Shown here: positions 62,438 through 64,000 of the stretch, in pieces
How positions within the stretch are numbered: position 1 is the stretch's first letter
Layout: every line of letters starts with the position of its first letter
Position numbers and translations under genes: made by a program
NCBI GenBank assembly: GCA_964016105.1
Contig: CAXHEX010000020.1
Span: 29,482 to 93,481 of the forward strand
Direction: 5' to 3'
Length of the DNA: 64,000 bases
DNA from: Ketobacter sp964016105
Lineage (GTDB): Bacteria; Pseudomonadota; Gammaproteobacteria; Pseudomonadales; Ketobacteraceae
Notes under the pieces: model-generated
What the model saw: the letters and a program-made list of their open reading frames with translations, nothing else
What the model was told of the DNA's origin: nothing
Databases searched by the model: none

Positions 62438-63681
62438 TCGCAACTTATCTGGTTGCGGCCATTTCTTTTTGCCACATAGAGTTGCTGGTCCACATCACGC
62501 AGAATCTGATCAAGGCCGTAGTCGTTGTTTTGTACCAAGCCAGCGGAGATGGTGATGCTGATGCTGGTGTGGGGCAAGTTAATAATTTGATCTTCAATTA
62601 CGCTACGGAAATCTTCCAATAGGCGGTAGGCTTTATCCAGAGTGAGCCCATTTAGTATTAAACAAAACTCTTCACCGGCAGTGCGATAGAAGTTAAAACG
62701 GCTAAACGCTTTGGCGATGGTGTTTGCAAATTCAACCAGCACGGCATCCCCCACTTCGTGGCCATGACCGTCATTAATCTGCCTAAAGTGGTCAATGTTA
62801 ATCAGTGCCAGGCATAGGGGTAAGTCGGACTCTTTGGCTTGCTCGAGAATCTGGCCACCCTGTTCGTAAAAGTGTCGGCGGTTGGGTATTCCGGTGAGAA
62901 AATCTGTATGGGCTTGATGTTTAATGCTTTGAATTCTTTCCAGTGTACCGATGTTCAGAAAAATTCGGCTATTAAAGATTTCGTTGCTGTAAGGTTTGGG
63001 TAAATGGTCATTCGCTCCGTTCTTGATGAATTGCACTGATGCGGTTTCATTTTCCCTTTCTGATATCCCAATCAACAGAAGGCGGTTGTTGTTGTCGTCC
63101 CGACGAATGAGGCGAGCCAGCTCTGGTCCGGTCATGTCGGGTAGACTGTGTTCTATGGTGACAAGAGAAATAGTCGGTCTATCAGAGAGTAGTTTGAGTG
63201 CCTGTGCACCATTTGCAGCTTCAGATACCGTGAGCAGTTGTCGTTCCAGTTGTGTTTTGGTGACCGATCGGGATGCCTCATCAGGGTTGACTACCATGGC
63301 TTCCAGATTTTGGTTTTTATCCAACCGTTGAAGAATGTTAATAGCGGTTTCATAGGAATAGCGACTTTCTTTGATAATGTAATCCACAATGGGTTTTTGC
63401 TGCATCTGGGAACGAATTTCTTCGTCCATGCGTCCAGTGAGTACCAAGCTCGGTAGTTTCAGGGAAAGGCACAGGTCTACGGCTTCGCCCTGGGGTGCAT
63501 CTGGTAGGGTTAAATCCACTACCGCCGCCAGGTAAGGGTTTTCTATTTGGTTCTTAATTAAGAGTTGTTTGGCTTCCGCCAGGGACATGGCCACGTCACA
63601 CTGGATATCGGCCATGGGCTTAATTAAATGGCGAATGATCTTAACGACGATAGCACTGTCTTCAATCAGTAAAAATCGCAT
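62428..63681 (-). CDS. Double-receiver GGDEF response regulator (PleD-like)
   Basis: 417 residues. Receiver 1 (1-120) has the acidic pair Glu7-Asp8 and phosphoacceptor Asp56 (VVDLTLPDAP). Receiver 2 (127-245) has Glu177 where the phosphoacceptor Asp should be (LVTIEHSLPDMTG), so it is probably not phosphorylated and may serve dimerisation, as in PleD. The C-terminal GGDEF domain (255-417) has DFLTGIPNRR and the active-site loop AGEEF (335-339), a tolerated variant, so c-di-GMP synthesis is likely. No RxxD inhibitory site was seen just before it. The next upstream gene on the strand is a truncated unknown. Confidence 0.92.
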   Translation of the reverse strand: MRFLLIEDSAIVVKIIRHLIKPMADIQCDVAMSLAEAKQLLIKNQIENPYLAAVVDLTLPDAPQGEAVDLCLSLKLPSLVLTGRMDEEIRSQMQQKPIVDYIIKESRYSYETAINILQRLDKNQNLEAMVVNPDEASRSVTKTQLERQLLTVSEAANGAQALKLLSDRPTISLVTIEHSLPDMTGPELARLIRRDDNNNRLLLIGISERENETASVQFIKNGANDHLPKPYSNEIFNSRIFLNIGTLERIQSIKHQAHTDFLTGIPNRRHFYEQGGQILEQAKESDLPLCLALINIDHFRQINDGHGHEVGDAVLVEFANTIAKAFSRFNFYRTAGEEFCLILNGLTLDKAYRLLEDFRSVIEDQIINLPHTSISITISAGLVQNNDYGLDQILRDVDQQLYVAKRNGRNQISCDQF

Positions 63682-63705
63682 TGTGAAACCTGTTTCTAAT
63701 TATGC

Positions 63706-64000
63706 TCAATCTTTAAAGGATTCAATTAAATCCGCTAACACATTGGCGCTGACAACGTTGAGCAAGTTACTCATAATATCGGTAGAGCTGGGGGCCCAAG
63801 GCTTCATCCCGGTGAGAAACTCATTGCGCTCAAATAAGTATTGCTCAATCTCTTGTTCCGCTTGCTGTGTATTTTCCTTTTCCAGGGCAAGAAAAATAGG
63901 TTCCAGATTTTCAAGCATCATGCGTCCGTACAGAGCGCTTTCTCCGTAATTGCGCATGGCATCCACCAAGCCGCCTTTTGAGTCCAGTTCGGTGTGGAAC
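63706..64000 (-). CDS. Unknown protein, C-terminal part only
   Basis: The frame is open to the window edge (last complete codon ends at 63999), so the start is missing; 97 residues are visible. They are helical and acidic (LENLEPIFLALEKENTQQAEQEIEQYLFERNE) and end with LADLIESFKD. The stop is 24 bp before the GGDEF gene start, so it is probably in the same signalling operon. Not recognised. Confidence 0.6.
   Translation of the reverse strand, partial: FHTELDSKGGLVDAMRNYGESALYGRMMLENLEPIFLALEKENTQQAEQEIEQYLFERNEFLTGMKPWAPSSTDIMSNLLNVVSANVLADLIESFKD

Noticed and set aside
1..64000. CRISPR arrays, insertion sequences, prophage, tRNA or rRNA genes
   Set aside because: No regularly spaced repeats, transposase or integrase motifs, tRNA cloverleaf or rRNA stretches were seen while reading both strands; this was by eye, so a tRNA scan would be decisive.

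Overview
The window is a continuous stretch of bacterial chromosome, of roughly balanced base composition and densely coding on both strands. Gene content points to a gammaproteobacterium, probably a marine lipid- or hydrocarbon-using member of the Marinobacter/Alcanivorax/Spongiibacteraceae-type lineages. The clues are a wax ester synthase with a fatty acyl-CoA reductase, a FadL-type porin, several ester hydrolases, many SDR and FAD oxidoreductases, class I ferredoxin reductase, HscC-type Hsp70 and the long form of DapD. No rRNA, tRNA, CRISPR array, transposase or prophage gene was seen. The organism assignment is inference.

Layout. 1-9 kb: 3' part of typA, a decayed flavoprotein reductase operon, a DJ-1/PfpI protein, a retinol-saturase/phytoene-desaturase-like flavoprotein, a 163-bp nested inverted repeat, two SDR-type reductases, an esterase and a shikimate kinase. 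9-23 kb: ferredoxin reductase preceded by a GTATAC palindrome, a receiver-like unknown, HAD and BLH-type phosphatases, SDR, methyltransferase, exporter ABC transporter, SGNH and alpha/beta hydrolases, GFA protein, dapD with a possible RNA switch in its leader, and a hotdog-fold protein. 23-33 kb: hscC overlapping a degenerate J-domain/RDD fusion, a 685-bp non-coding region with a second GTATAC palindrome, FadL-type porin and lipoprotein hydrolase, a voltage-gated cation channel with an acidic filter, and a TetR gene divergent from an AveC spirocyclase-like membrane protein.

33-46 kb holds the most unusual gene: a 1991-residue secreted protein joining a copper-radical (galactose/glyoxal oxidase-like) oxidase, Ig/PKD-type modules, a YVTN propeller and a two-heme MauG/cytochrome c peroxidase-like domain. 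Next to it are a DUF3597 gene and a six-gene minus-strand cluster (CoA-transferase, FAD-linked 2-hydroxyacid dehydrogenase, class V aminotransferase, DUF202, PQQ-type lipoprotein). 46-50 kb is a wax ester locus (wax synthase, Nudix, fatty acyl-CoA reductase). 50-64 kb has an atypical lactate/malate dehydrogenase, a large exported unknown, a triheme cytochrome c, a secreted lipase with a small membrane-anchored partner, an AI-2E-type permease, an RND exporter flanked by two TetR genes, and a double-receiver GGDEF protein.

Functionally the window reads as lipid and alcohol metabolism: uptake (FadL), hydrolysis (several lipases and esterases), oxidation (SDRs, flavoproteins, quinoprotein, cytochromes), storage (wax esters) and export (RND, ABC), with several local TetR regulators. 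Two nearly identical palindromes 16 kb apart suggest that one regulator controls both the ferredoxin reductase and the FadL region.
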